DNA from: Mesorhizobium sp. ORS 3359
Lineage (GTDB): Bacteria; Pseudomonadota; Alphaproteobacteria; Rhizobiales; Rhizobiaceae
Assembly: GCA_000824845.1 (NCBI GenBank)
Contig: CCNC01000068.1
Coordinates: 1-64,000, forward strand
Direction: 5' to 3'
Length of the DNA stretch: 64,000 nt
Part shown: positions 7,206-16,024 of the stretch, piece after piece
Layout: each line of letters opens with the position of its first letter
Numbering within the stretch: position 1 is the first letter of the stretch
Position numbers and translations under genes: made by a program
The notes under the pieces: generated by a model
What the model saw: only the letters and a program-made list of their open reading frames with translations
Database searches by the model: none
Told to the model about the DNA's origin: nothing

Positions 7206-9278
7206 ATGGACCAACTCGTCAGCGTGGGAGCGAGCGTGGAAACGGACGTGGAATCCGTTTGGTCGGCCCAGAAAGGCAAGGCAGTCCGCCTTTCGATCAG
7301 GCTGCTCGGCCCGCTCGCGATCATGCGTGGCGATGCTCCCGTCGCGCTGCCATCGTCACGCAAACTGCGCGCGCTGCTTGCCTATCTGGCGCTGGCGCCG
7401 CGCCCCGTCAGCCGCAGCCGCCTTTGCGAGCTTCTCTGGGACGTGCCCAACGATCCGCGCGGCGAGCTGCGCTGGTGCCTGAGCAAGCTGCGCGCAGCGC
7501 TCGACGAACGGGGCCTGCACCGGATCGAGACCGAAGGTGACACCGTGGCGCTTCGCCTCGGCGATATGAGCGTCGATGCCGTCGAGGCCGCTGACGCGGT
7601 GGCGGAAGGGATCGAGACGCTCGGCGTCAACCGTCTGCGGACGCTCGCGCAACTGTTCACCGGCGACTTCCTCGATGGGCTGGAACTCGATCGCAGCCCG
7701 CATTTCGGCAGCTGGCTGACGGCGCAGCGCCGCCGTTTCAGCGCATGCCATGTCGCCGTCCTCGAGCACATCATCGGCCTTCTCCCGCCCGGAGCCGATG
7801 AGGCCGGCGCCTATATCGACAAATGGCTGGAGCTCGCGCCGTTCGATGGTCGCGCGCATGTGGCGCTGCTGGAAAATCTGGCGCGGCGCGGCCAGATCGG
7901 CGCCGGCGAGGAGCACCTTGCCACCGCGGCGGAGCTGTTTCATTCCGAAGATCTAGATTTCACGCCGTTGCGCGAAGCCTGGCAGGAGATAAGGGCCCGA
8001 AACGCCAGCGCAACGCCAGGCACCAGACCCGAGCCTGCTTTCCCGTTCCCGGAATCGCCAGTCGCCGCGATCGAATCCGAGCCCGCGGCGACGCGCCGGG
8101 CTTCGCTCGCGGTGATGCCCTTTGCGGAGAGCGCCGGCACCGGCGGCTTCCGTGGCGGGCTGGCCGCCGGCCTCACGCATGACATCATCACGCGGCTTGC
8201 CAAGCTTCGCGATTTCTTCGTCATCGCCCGCGGCTCGGTCTTCGCGCTCGCCGAAAAGAACATCGCGCCGGAAGACGCCGGACGTCGGCTGAATGTCGAC
8301 TATGTCGCGACGGGCTCGGTGCGAGCTCTGCCGGGCCGATTCATCGTGTCGGTCGAGCTTGTCGAGGTCCGCACGGCAAGGATCGTCTGGGCCGATACCT
8401 TCGAGCACTCGCCCGACGACATCTTCATCGTCATCGAGGATATCGGCAACAGCATCGTCTCTTCCATCGCCGCCGAGATCGCGACGGTGGAGCGCAACCG
8501 CGCCTTGCTGAAGGCGCCCAATTCGCTCAACGCTTGGGAAGCCTACCATCGCGGCCTCTGGCACATGTATCGCTTCACCCGCCAGGAAAACGAGCTGGCG
8601 CAGCATTTCTTCGGCGAAGCGTTGAAGCTGGACCCCACTTTCGCGCGCGCCTATGCCGGCATGTCCTTCACCCACTGGCAGAACGCTTTCCAGCGCTGGG
8701 GCGACCGCGATCGCGAGACCGCGCTTGCCTTCGAAAGCGCCGGCCAGAGCCTGCTGGTCGACGACCGCAACCCCGCCGCCCACTGGGCGATGGGCCGGGC
8801 GCTGTGGCTGCGCGGCGAACAGGACGGCGCGCTGCTGGAACTGGCGAGCGCCGTCGACCTCAGCCCGAACTTCGCGCTCGGCCATTACGCGCTGTCCTTC
8901 GTCCATTCGCAGTCGGGCGACCCACAATCGGCGATCGGCTCGTCCGATCATTCGCGCCATCTCAGCCCCTTCGATCCGCTGTTGTTCGGCATGATGGGCG
9001 CGCGCGCCATGGCCCATGCCAGGCTGGGCGAATTCGAAGCGGCGGCCGAATGGGCGCTGAAGGCGGCCGCGAGGCCAAACGCCCATGTCATCATCCTGGC
9101 GATCGCCGCCCATTGCCTGGCGCTGGCCGGCCGGCAGGACGAGGCGCGGACCTTCGCCGCTATGATCCGAAACACCTTGCCGAACTATCGCGCCGACGAT
9201 TTCATCGCCACGTTCCGCTTCGACCGGGATGGGGAGGCTCTGTTCCGCAACGGCGCCAAGCTGATCGGACTGAATTGA
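7206..9278 (+). CDS. SARP-type regulator with BTAD, TolB-like and TPR domains
   Basis: 690 residues in an architecture of four parts. A winged helix of the OmpR/SARP type (about 28-120; the trans-activation segment includes RGELRWCLSKLRAALDE) is followed by a bacterial transcriptional activator (BTAD) helical repeat region (about 125-265). Then comes a TolB-amino-terminal/adenylate-cyclase-associated alpha/beta domain (about 295-415; ASLAVMPFAES and DYVATGSVRAL), and tetratricopeptide repeats run to the C-terminus (about 440-680). Such proteins are cytoplasmic activators; the TPR and TolB-like parts probably sense a ligand or partner. It is divergent from cysK, so cysK is a natural candidate target, by position only. 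No catalytic cyclase domain is present. Confidence 0.85.
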   Translation: MDQLVSVGASVETDVESVWSAQKGKAVRLSIRLLGPLAIMRGDAPVALPSSRKLRALLAYLALAPRPVSRSRLCELLWDVPNDPRGELRWCLSKLRAALDERGLHRIETEGDTVALRLGDMSVDAVEAADAVAEGIETLGVNRLRTLAQLFTGDFLDGLELDRSPHFGSWLTAQRRRFSACHVAVLEHIIGLLPPGADEAGAYIDKWLELAPFDGRAHVALLENLARRGQIGAGEEHLATAAELFHSEDLDFTPLREAWQEIRARNASATPGTRPEPAFPFPESPVAAIESEPAATRRASLAVMPFAESAGTGGFRGGLAAGLTHDIITRLAKLRDFFVIARGSVFALAEKNIAPEDAGRRLNVDYVATGSVRALPGRFIVSVELVEVRTARIVWADTFEHSPDDIFIVIEDIGNSIVSSIAAEIATVERNRALLKAPNSLNAWEAYHRGLWHMYRFTRQENELAQHFFGEALKLDPTFARAYAGMSFTHWQNAFQRWGDRDRETALAFESAGQSLLVDDRNPAAHWAMGRALWLRGEQDGALLELASAVDLSPNFALGHYALSFVHSQSGDPQSAIGSSDHSRHLSPFDPLLFGMMGARAMAHARLGEFEAAAEWALKAAARPNAHVIILAIAAHCLALAGRQDEARTFAAMIRNTLPNYRADDFIATFRFDRDGEALFRNGAKLIGLN

Positions 9279-9282
9279 GCCG

Positions 9283-9300
9283 CCGGCCGTTTGCGGCCGG
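9283..9300. terminator. Hairpin between converging genes
   Basis: CCGGCCG, loop TTTG, CGGCCGG: a perfect 7-pair GC stem in the 45-base gap between the SARP regulator (ending 9278) and the converging MBL-rhodanese gene (ending 9324). There is no T-run on either side. It may act as a bidirectional stop with Rho or as an mRNA 3' end. Confidence 0.4.
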
Positions 9301-9323
9301 GATCACCTGAATATCAACACACC

Positions 9324-10361
9324 TCAGTGCATTAGCGGCCCGCTCGCCTTACGCCAGGCGTCGATGCCTCCCTGGATGTGGCGAGCGCTGGAAATCCCGA
9401 CATCCTGCGCAGCTTGCACCGCCATCGCCGAACGCTCGCCGAAGGCGCAGTAGAACAGCAGCTGCTTGGCTGTTGATTTGGCCAGCTCGTGCAGCATGCC
9501 GCCGGCCATGATGTTCTCTTGGAGCCGCGCATAGGGCAGATGGATGGCGCCAGGGATGACGCCGTGGCGCTCGCGTTCGGACTGCTCGCGCAGGTCGATC
9601 AGCGCCACGTCGGGCCGCCCGACGAGCGCCAGCGCCTGCTCGGCGCTGACCGCCCAGCCGCGGCTGGCGATGTCGTCCTGATGCAGCCCGACCCGCATGT
9701 TGGCGGGCACGGCCACATCCATCATCTTTGGGTTGGCCAGGTTCAGATTATTCATGATGTTCACATATTCGTCGACCGACTTCACCTGCAGGCGCGGATT
9801 GAAGGCCTTTTCCTCGCCGATCGTCGAGACGGTCTCGCCCTTATAGTCATGCGCCGGGAAGATCATCGTCTCGTCGGGCAGCTTGAGCAGCCGCCCGAAG
9901 ATCGATTCATATTGCTGGCGCGGATCGCCGTTCTGGAAGTCGGTGCGGCCGGTGCCGCGGATGAGCAGCGTGTCGCCGGTGAAGACCCGGTCCGGCAGGA
10001 CGAAGCTGTAGGAATCGTCGGTATGGCCGGGGGTGTAGATGACGTCGAGCGCCAGCCCCTCGATGCCGAGCTTGTCGCCGTCCGCGAGCCGCATCGACAC
10101 CACGTCGGCCTTGGTCTGCTCGCCCATGACGGTCACGCAATGCGTCCTGTCACGCAGCGCGCCGAGGCCGGTGATGTGGTCGGCATGAAGATGCGTGTCC
10201 ACCGCCTTGACCAGCCTCAGATCCAGCTCGTTGACCAGTTGCAGATAGCGATCCACCTTCTCCAGCACCGGATCGATGATCAGCGCCTCGCCGCCGCGCC
10301 GGCTGGCGAGCAGATAGGAATAGGTGCCCGAGACGGAATCGAAGAGTTGGCGGAAGATCAT
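9324..10361 (-). CDS. Persulfide dioxygenase-rhodanese fusion (MBL fold)
   Basis: 345 residues from the methionine of MIFRQLFDSVSG at 10361; twelve more in-frame residues upstream look non-coding. The N-terminal metallo-beta-lactamase domain (1-240) carries the ETHE1-type mononuclear iron site: DTHLHADHITG (H57, H59, D61, H62), TPGHTDDS and FTGDTLLIRGTGRTDFQ. The C-terminal rhodanese domain (about 245-345) has the catalytic cysteine in LLFYCAFGERS. Persulfide dioxygenases oxidise glutathione persulfide to sulfite, and the rhodanese part could supply or accept the sulfane sulfur. Similar fusions occur in sulfide-detoxification operons. No BigR/CstR-type regulator is adjacent. Function is known for the family; the exact coupling is inferred. 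Confidence 0.87.
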   Translation of the reverse strand: MIFRQLFDSVSGTYSYLLASRRGGEALIIDPVLEKVDRYLQLVNELDLRLVKAVDTHLHADHITGLGALRDRTHCVTVMGEQTKADVVSMRLADGDKLGIEGLALDVIYTPGHTDDSYSFVLPDRVFTGDTLLIRGTGRTDFQNGDPRQQYESIFGRLLKLPDETMIFPAHDYKGETVSTIGEEKAFNPRLQVKSVDEYVNIMNNLNLANPKMMDVAVPANMRVGLHQDDIASRGWAVSAEQALALVGRPDVALIDLREQSERERHGVIPGAIHLPYARLQENIMAGGMLHELAKSTAKQLLFYCAFGERSAMAVQAAQDVGISSARHIQGGIDAWRKASGPLMH

Positions 10362-10540
10362 CGTCGCATACCCCGCTGCATTTTCACCGCCGGGCATCGC
10401 CCTCGCGGCCGTAGCAATATTCTACTGCATAGGCTTCTGGAATGAGAATGGATTTCGAAAAATATATACGTCGGTAGACGGCGTTCCCTGCAGCCACGGG
10501 ATGCCGCCCTCAAACGCAGCGCCGGCCGGTCGGTCAGCTC

Positions 10541-12574
10541 TCAAAAATCCTTGCTGAGGCGAGCCTGGCCGCGGACAGTGAAGGCGTTGTCGGTCCCGTA
10601 ACCCGCCTCGAAGCCGGCATTGAGCGTCATGCCGGCGCCCACTTCCGCCGCGACGTCCGCGCCGGCAAAGCCGCGCAACACGAATTTCCTGCCGCCCGCG
10701 GGAAAAGAGACGTCCTGGCCGAGCAGCGTTGCCGAAACGTCATCGCTGTTTTGCGCGATCGCGTCGACCCCGGCGCGAAGCCTGGTTTGCCAGGCCTGGC
10801 TTGGCGTGCTGACGGGAGCGAGCGCCAGCGCGAGCTGGCCACGCGCCTCGAAGATGTTGACGTCACGTCGCGAGACCGCAAGATCGCCGTCCGAGCCGGT
10901 CTCCGTGTAGTCGTCGAAGAAGAGCCCAGCGTAGCGCAGCCGCACGCTGGGTATCAGCGTGCCGGCCGTCACCGGCAGCCGCATGCCGAGCGTGACCGAG
11001 GGGCTCAGGAAAACGCCGTTGAAATCGGCCCGCGCCGTTTCGATGCCGCCGAGCACCAGATTGTTCGCGACATGCCGGCGGCTGCGCTCCTGCAGCACGC
11101 CGGCGACGAACGCCGCTTCGGCGAAATGCGCACCTGCGTCATAGCCGAGATAGCCGCCCGCAAACGCGCCGCGATGGACGATCTCCTGCGCGTCGTCGTC
11201 GACCTCGGTAGACCCTGCGGCGCCGCCGAGGAACAAGCCCCCGAGGAAGCCGTCGCCCGAGCGCCTTTCGGCGCCGGCGACCACGCCGCCTAGCTCCTCG
11301 CTGAACCCGGCCGATGCGCCGGAACCACCCTGGGAGCGTATCCCGCCGAAAGTGGAGATCCAGGCGTCCGGACCTTTCCGTAGCGCAGGCAAGCCGTCGT
11401 CTGGGGCAGCCATACGGGCCTCGGCGACACCGGCTATGCCGTCGACAAGGTCCTCGATCAGCGGCTGGCCGCTCGCAAACCCGGTGATGTCGACCACCGC
11501 CACGCTGTCGCCGCTGGTCACGAACGGCCTGCCGCCGGTGAGGACGGTTTGCGGCAGGCCGCTTCCTGAGAAACTCATGACGGCGTTGAGCCCAGGGCCG
11601 AAGGTAAGGGTGTTGCCGCCACCGGAAAAGACGATCGGCCCCTGGATGGCCGTCCCGCCCAACAGGTTCAGCGTGGCGCCAGACGCGCCGAAATAGATCG
11701 CCACGCTCTGGTCGCTGAAGACGCGACCGGAATTGGTGATGACGGAGTTGCCGCCTTGGGCCGCAATGCCGACACCGCCCAGACCCTCTACGATCACCGA
11801 ACCGGAATTGGTGATCGTGGCGTTGCCGAACAGCGTGCTGATACCCGCCGAAGCTGTCCCGAAGACATCGACCATGCCGCTGTTTGCGATGGTGATGTCA
11901 TTGCCGCTCGCGCCGATGCCGACCGAAGCCAGGCCCGACACAACGATCGACCCGGAATTATCAAGTCGCAGCCCGTTGCTCTGCCACAGAATCCCTCCGG
12001 CCGCGGTCCCATAGGCCTCGATGGATCCGCTGTTGTTCACCGTCAGGTCCGGCCCGTCGCCGATTATGCCTGCGGCAGCCGTGCCGGAAACGCCGATAAA
12101 GCCATGGTTATCCACATGCCCGCCGGCTGCATCGCTGATGATGCCGTATGTGGCGATGCCAAGCGCTTCGATAACCCCGTTGTTCACAATGTGCGCATTG
12201 CCGCCCACCGACAAAACGCCTATCGAGCCGTCGCCTATCGCCAGGATGCCTCCGTTGTTGAGGATGGTCGCGTCGGGCCCTTGCGAATGCACATTGGCGG
12301 CGGCGCCGCCCAATGTTGCGATCAGCCCGTAATTGGTCAGCCGCTGACCAGAATTGAACATCCGCACGGCATCGACGCCGGCGCCAAATGTTTCGATCGC
12401 TCCGTTTGCCTGCACGAGGCCAGCATCACCGGCATTGCTCATCGTCTGCTGGCCGGCAATGACGCCATTGCCGATAACAAAATCTTCGGCGAGCGCCGCG
12501 CCGCTTCCAAGCGAGACCCCGGCGACAATCGACAGCGCTATCGCGCCTGGAACCCCTGTGCGCGACGTCGGCAT
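10541..12574 (-). CDS. Type V autotransporter, beta-helical passenger
   Basis: 677 residues from the ATG at 12574 (AGAGGGG ribosome site). A longer reading to 13027 runs antisense through the end of choV and is rejected. The signal peptide is MPTSRTGVPGAIALSIVAG..., ending ALA near residue 29. The passenger (about 30-390) is built of roughly 24-residue units with recurring asparagine-ladder text such as NSGSIEAYG, NSGSIVVSG, NSGMVDVFG and NSGSVIVEG, the mark of a right-handed beta helix. The C-terminal 280 or so residues form the autotransporter barrel (GGVVAGAERRSGDG, ending ARLSKDF with the terminal phenylalanine needed for BAM insertion). Likely a surface adhesin. It lies 110 bases downstream of choV on the same strand but is functionally unrelated. 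Confidence 0.85.
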   Translation of the reverse strand: MPTSRTGVPGAIALSIVAGVSLGSGAALAEDFVIGNGVIAGQQTMSNAGDAGLVQANGAIETFGAGVDAVRMFNSGQRLTNYGLIATLGGAAANVHSQGPDATILNNGGILAIGDGSIGVLSVGGNAHIVNNGVIEALGIATYGIISDAAGGHVDNHGFIGVSGTAAAGIIGDGPDLTVNNSGSIEAYGTAAGGILWQSNGLRLDNSGSIVVSGLASVGIGASGNDITIANSGMVDVFGTASAGISTLFGNATITNSGSVIVEGLGGVGIAAQGGNSVITNSGRVFSDQSVAIYFGASGATLNLLGGTAIQGPIVFSGGGNTLTFGPGLNAVMSFSGSGLPQTVLTGGRPFVTSGDSVAVVDITGFASGQPLIEDLVDGIAGVAEARMAAPDDGLPALRKGPDAWISTFGGIRSQGGSGASAGFSEELGGVVAGAERRSGDGFLGGLFLGGAAGSTEVDDDAQEIVHRGAFAGGYLGYDAGAHFAEAAFVAGVLQERSRRHVANNLVLGGIETARADFNGVFLSPSVTLGMRLPVTAGTLIPSVRLRYAGLFFDDYTETGSDGDLAVSRRDVNIFEARGQLALALAPVSTPSQAWQTRLRAGVDAIAQNSDDVSATLLGQDVSFPAGGRKFVLRGFAGADVAAEVGAGMTLNAGFEAGYGTDNAFTVRGQARLSKDF

Positions 12575-12684
12575 CACCCCTCTGGCGCATGGCCACGCAA
12601 CAGGCGGATTCTGCGCCCGAAGGAAGCGAAAGACAAGCCGCAGGCAAAACGCCCAGCCAGGGCGCTGTACGCCTGCGAAGAAGC

Positions 12685-13866
12685 CTATCGCCGCAGCACC
12701 GCGCTCAGCACGTCGCGGATGCCGATCGCGCCGACGAAGCGCGAGCCTTCGTCGAACAGCGCCACCGGCGCCGTCTGCGAGCGGTGCATGGCGAGCATCA
12801 CCGTCTTCAGCGGCGTGCCGGGATTGGCCCAGAACACCTGGGAACCCTCCTCCGGCTGCCTCTCGACATCGGCGCAGGAGACCCACACCGCCGGCTTGCC
12901 GTCGCGCTCGGCCGCGGCCACCAAGCCATGGTCGTCGATCTTGAAGCGCGTCGTCTTGCGCCGGTCGAGCCACACCCAGCCGTCGTCGCCCTGCTCCAGG
13001 TCGCGGCGATCCCGCATCACGTTCCACGCCGTCAGCACCGACAATGGATTCACATTGGCGATGAAGTCGCGGACATAGTCGTTGGCGGGCCGCAGAACGA
13101 TGTCTTCCGGCGCGCCGGTCTGGACGATGCGGCCGCCTTCCATGATCGTGATGTGGCTGCCGATCTTCAGCGCCTCCTCGAGGTCATGGCTGACGAAGAT
13201 GATGGTCTTCTTGAGTTCCGCCTGAAGCTGCAGCAATTCGTCCTGCAGCTTGGTGCGGATCAGCGGGTCGAGCGCCGAGAACGGCTCGTCCATCAACAGG
13301 ATCGGCGCCTCGGTGGCGAAGGCGCGGGCGAGACCGACGCGCTGCTGCATGCCGCCGGAAAGCTCATGCGCGTATTTCTTCGACCACTGATCGAGATGGA
13401 CGAGCTGCAATTGCTTCTGCACCCGCGCCTTGCGTTCCGCCTCCGGCACGCCGGCGAGTTCGAGGCCGAAGCCGACATTTTCCTCGACGGTGCGCCAGGG
13501 CAGCAGGCCGAACTGCTGGAACACCATGGCCACCTGCTTCTGCCGCAGCCGGCGCAAGGTCGCCTCGTCGCAGGTGACGACGTCGACGATGCGGTCGCCG
13601 TCCTTGACCAGCACCTGGCCGCGCGAGACGACGTTCAGCCGGTTGACGGCCCGAAGCAGCGTCGACTTGCCGGAGCCGGACAGGCCCATCAGCACCGAGA
13701 TCTCGCCTTCGTGCACGGTGAGGCTGGCCCCGGCGCATCCCAGCACATTGCCGGTCTTCTCCAGGATCTCGGCGCGCGTGGCGCCCTGGTCGATCAGCGC
13801 CAGCGAACCGGCCTGATCGGCGCCGAAGACGATGTCCACATTCTTGAAATCAACCGCGACGGTCAT
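12685..13866 (-). CDS. choV: Choline ABC transporter, ATP-binding subunit
   Basis: 393 residues. ATPase of the choline/glycine-betaine importer family. Walker A is GLSGSGKST (61-69), the Q-loop VFQQFGLLPW, the signature LSGGMQQRVGLARA, Walker B ILLMDEPFSALDP and the switch histidine in FVSHDLEEA. The C-terminal 110 residues form the degenerate CBS-like regulatory region usual in ProV/ChoV proteins (ending VGAIGIRDVLSAVLRR). The insert before Walker A (ATRAEILEKTGNVLG) is typical of the choline-specific subfamily. It overlaps choW by four bases, so the two are translationally coupled. It powers import of choline, an osmoprotectant precursor and carbon source in rhizobia. Confidence 0.92.
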   Translation of the reverse strand: MTVAVDFKNVDIVFGADQAGSLALIDQGATRAEILEKTGNVLGCAGASLTVHEGEISVLMGLSGSGKSTLLRAVNRLNVVSRGQVLVKDGDRIVDVVTCDEATLRRLRQKQVAMVFQQFGLLPWRTVEENVGFGLELAGVPEAERKARVQKQLQLVHLDQWSKKYAHELSGGMQQRVGLARAFATEAPILLMDEPFSALDPLIRTKLQDELLQLQAELKKTIIFVSHDLEEALKIGSHITIMEGGRIVQTGAPEDIVLRPANDYVRDFIANVNPLSVLTAWNVMRDRRDLEQGDDGWVWLDRRKTTRFKIDDHGLVAAAERDGKPAVWVSCADVERQPEEGSQVFWANPGTPLKTVMLAMHRSQTAPVALFDEGSRFVGAIGIRDVLSAVLRR

Positions 13867-14717
13867 TTCTTGCCTCCAACGCCGATGCGGGTCATGCGGT
13901 CGAGAACGATGGCGAGCACGACGATGGCGAGGCCCGCCTCAAGCCCAAGATCGATGCGGCGCGAGCCGAGCGCGCGGTTGATTTCCGTGCCGAGGCCGCC
14001 CGCGCCGATCAGGGCGGCGAACACCACCATCGACAGCGACAGCATGATCGATTGCGTCAGACCAGCCATGATGGTCGGCAGCGCCGATGGCAGCTCCACC
14101 TTCCACAGAAGCTGGCGCTTGGTGGCGCCGAAGGCCTCGCCCGCCTCGATGATCGCCTTGGGCACCGAGACCACGCCGAGATGGGTGAGCCTGACTGCCG
14201 TGGGGATGACGAAGATGATGGTGACGATGAGACCGGGCGCGTTGCCGAGGCCGAACAGCGTGAGCACCGGGATCAGGTAGACGAAGGTCGGCAGCGTTTG
14301 CATCAGGTCGAGCACCGGCAGCATGACGCGGTAGACCTTCGGCTTGTGCGCGGCCCAGATGCCGAGCGGCACACCGATCGCCATCGCCATGGCGGCGGCG
14401 GCTACGACCAGCACCAGCGTCTGCACCGTCTGCTTCCACAGGTTCTGGTTGATGATGAAGATCAGGCCGAGGAAGACGCCGATGGCGAGCGGCCGCGAAC
14501 GCTGCAGGAGCCAGGCGACGATCGCGATGACCAGCGCCAGAAGCACCGGCGGCACCATCAGCAGGAGGTTCACCGCCCCGTCGAGGATGAAATTCAGCCC
14601 GTTTGAAAAAGCCCGGAAGATGGTGTCGAAATTGTCGGTCAGGAAGCCGAAGAACGCCTTGCCCCACGGCCCGATGGGGATTTTGTAGTCGGTCAGGAAT
14701 TTCGAAATCGGATCCAT
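13863..14717 (-). CDS. choW: Choline ABC transporter, permease subunit
   Basis: 284 residues with about six to seven membrane segments. The cytoplasmic coupling helix motif is EAGEAFGATKRQLLWKVELP (near 194-213), the EAA loop that docks on ChoV. The segment LPVLDLMQTLPTFVYLIPVL is characteristic of the ProW/ChoW permeases. The start at 14717 follows a GGGGAAAG-type site. It sits between choX and choV in the usual rhizobial order. A hairpin terminator-like element lies between it and choX, which probably lowers its expression relative to the binding protein. Confidence 0.92.
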   Translation of the reverse strand: MDPISKFLTDYKIPIGPWGKAFFGFLTDNFDTIFRAFSNGLNFILDGAVNLLLMVPPVLLALVIAIVAWLLQRSRPLAIGVFLGLIFIINQNLWKQTVQTLVLVVAAAAMAMAIGVPLGIWAAHKPKVYRVMLPVLDLMQTLPTFVYLIPVLTLFGLGNAPGLIVTIIFVIPTAVRLTHLGVVSVPKAIIEAGEAFGATKRQLLWKVELPSALPTIMAGLTQSIMLSLSMVVFAALIGAGGLGTEINRALGSRRIDLGLEAGLAIVVLAIVLDRMTRIGVGGKK

Positions 14718-14781
14718 CTTTCCCCTCTCGGCTCCGCCGCGCTTGCCGCGCGGTCATCCTCTCACGTCTCCAGGCATATGA

Positions 14782-14813
14782 AAAAGGGCAGCCTCTTCAA
14801 GGGCTGCCCTTTT
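14782..14813 (-). terminator. Intra-operon hairpin between choX and choW
   Basis: A perfect 12-pair inverted repeat AAAAGGGCAGCC / GGCTGCCCTTTT with an 8-base loop. Read on the minus strand it ends in a run of five T, the form of an intrinsic terminator. It is 27 bases past the choX stop and 64 before the choW start. Partial termination or 3' protection here would yield excess binding protein over permease and ATPase, a common arrangement in ABC operons. Confidence 0.75.
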
Positions 14814-14840
14814 CCGGAAATCATGCCGGTCCCAAGCGGC

Positions 14841-15776
14841 TCAGCTCCCGAGCGCGGTCTTGACGGCGGCAGCCGCGTCCCCGCCATCAAAGGTGGTGAC
14901 GCCGGCAATCCACGGCGCAATGGCGTCGGGATGCTTCTTCAGCCAGTCTTTCGCCACCGTCTGGGCATCGCCGCCCTTCAGGATCGCGTCCATCATCTCG
15001 CCTTCCATATCGAGATTGAACTTAAGGTTGGCGATGAACTTGGCGGCGTTCGGGCATTCGGTGGTGTAGCCCTTGCGCACGTTGGTGTAGACGGTGGCGG
15101 CGCCGAAGCCGCTGTCGCCCATGCCGTCGAGATAGGTGATCTTCATGGCGCCCATCACCGGGTGCGGCGTCCAGCCGAGGAAGGCGATCCACTCATTGTT
15201 CTTCATCGACTGCTCGGCCTGCGTCAGCATGCCGGCTTCCGACGACTCGACCAGTTCGAAGCCCTCGAGATTGTCCTTCGGGTTCTTGATCATGTCGAGG
15301 ATGATGCGGTTGCCGTCATTGCCGGCCTCGATGCCGTAGATCTTGCCGTTGAATTTGTCCTTGAACTTGCCGAGATCGGTCAGCGTCTTGACGCCGGCAT
15401 CCGCGACATAGGTCGGCACGACGATGCCATAGCCGGCGCCGGTCAGGTTGGTACTGATCGTCTCGACCGAGCCGTCGGCGGTATAGTCCTTGATGTCGTT
15501 GGTCATCGACGGCATCCAGTTGCCGAGGAAGACATCGAGGTCCTTGTTCTTCAGCGACGCATAGGTCACCGGCACCGAAAGCTGGATCGTCTGCGGCTCG
15601 TAGCCGAGCGCGGTGAGCAGCACCGAGGCCAGCCCCGTCGTGGCCTGGATGTCGGTCCAGCCGACATCGGACAGGCGAACCGCCTTGCAGCTCGCCGGAT
15701 CGCCGGCATAAGCGGCGGTCGTGGTCAGAAGCGCCGCAAGGCCGATGCCCGCGGCGATAGATTTCATACGCGACAT
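14841..15776 (-). CDS. choX: Choline ABC transporter, periplasmic binding protein
   Basis: 311 residues from the ATG at 15776, chosen because GGGAGAAAG lies upstream and the protein then begins with a signal peptide (MSRMKSIAAGIGLAALL..., cut after AYA near 23). It captures choline in the periplasm. Family text includes VRLSDVGWTDIQATTGLA, LGNWMPSM and WIAFLGWTPHPVMG; aromatic residues of this kind build the box around the quaternary ammonium group. Two cysteines (SCKAV and TECPN) probably form a disulfide, as in ChoX of Sinorhizobium. First gene of choXWV. The promoter region upstream carries a palindrome (15858-15881). Confidence 0.92.
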   Translation of the reverse strand: MSRMKSIAAGIGLAALLTTTAAYAGDPASCKAVRLSDVGWTDIQATTGLASVLLTALGYEPQTIQLSVPVTYASLKNKDLDVFLGNWMPSMTNDIKDYTADGSVETISTNLTGAGYGIVVPTYVADAGVKTLTDLGKFKDKFNGKIYGIEAGNDGNRIILDMIKNPKDNLEGFELVESSEAGMLTQAEQSMKNNEWIAFLGWTPHPVMGAMKITYLDGMGDSGFGAATVYTNVRKGYTTECPNAAKFIANLKFNLDMEGEMMDAILKGGDAQTVAKDWLKKHPDAIAPWIAGVTTFDGGDAAAAVKTALGS

Positions 15777-15857
15777 GAACTTTCTCCCATTGCAATTACC
15801 AGGCGGTGCGAAGTCACGGTTCTTGCGCCCGCCTTGTTTCGTCAGCCAAACACCATT

Positions 15858-15881
15858 TTGAAGCCGTTTCAAGCGCTTCAA
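15858..15881. promoter_or_regulatory. Candidate operator upstream of choX
   Basis: Inverted repeat TTGAAGC - 10 bases - GCTTCAA, with a further internal TTTCAA. It lies about 80 bases before the choX start, in the only intergenic space that could hold the choline-operon promoter. It could equally serve tdk, which is read the other way. No regulator gene is adjacent. Role inferred from position and symmetry only. Confidence 0.35.
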
Positions 15882-16024
15882 CATCACGACGAACGGCGCG
15901 CGCTGGCCTTTACGCGACATGACAGGCTTTTGAACGACATCGGATTTTCGACGGCAGGGAGTTTTTGGTGGACGGAGCCTCGGCCCCCCTCCCCGGGCGC
16001 CGACATGTGAGCTTAGAAGGACGC

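Noticed and set aside
12575..13027. N-terminal extension of the autotransporter
   Set aside because: It translates the antisense of the end of choV and lacks sense as a passenger; the ATG at 12574 has a ribosome site and starts a signal peptide.
12589..14280. 563-codon plus-strand frame over choV and choW
   Set aside because: Antisense to choV/choW, which carry complete ABC motifs.
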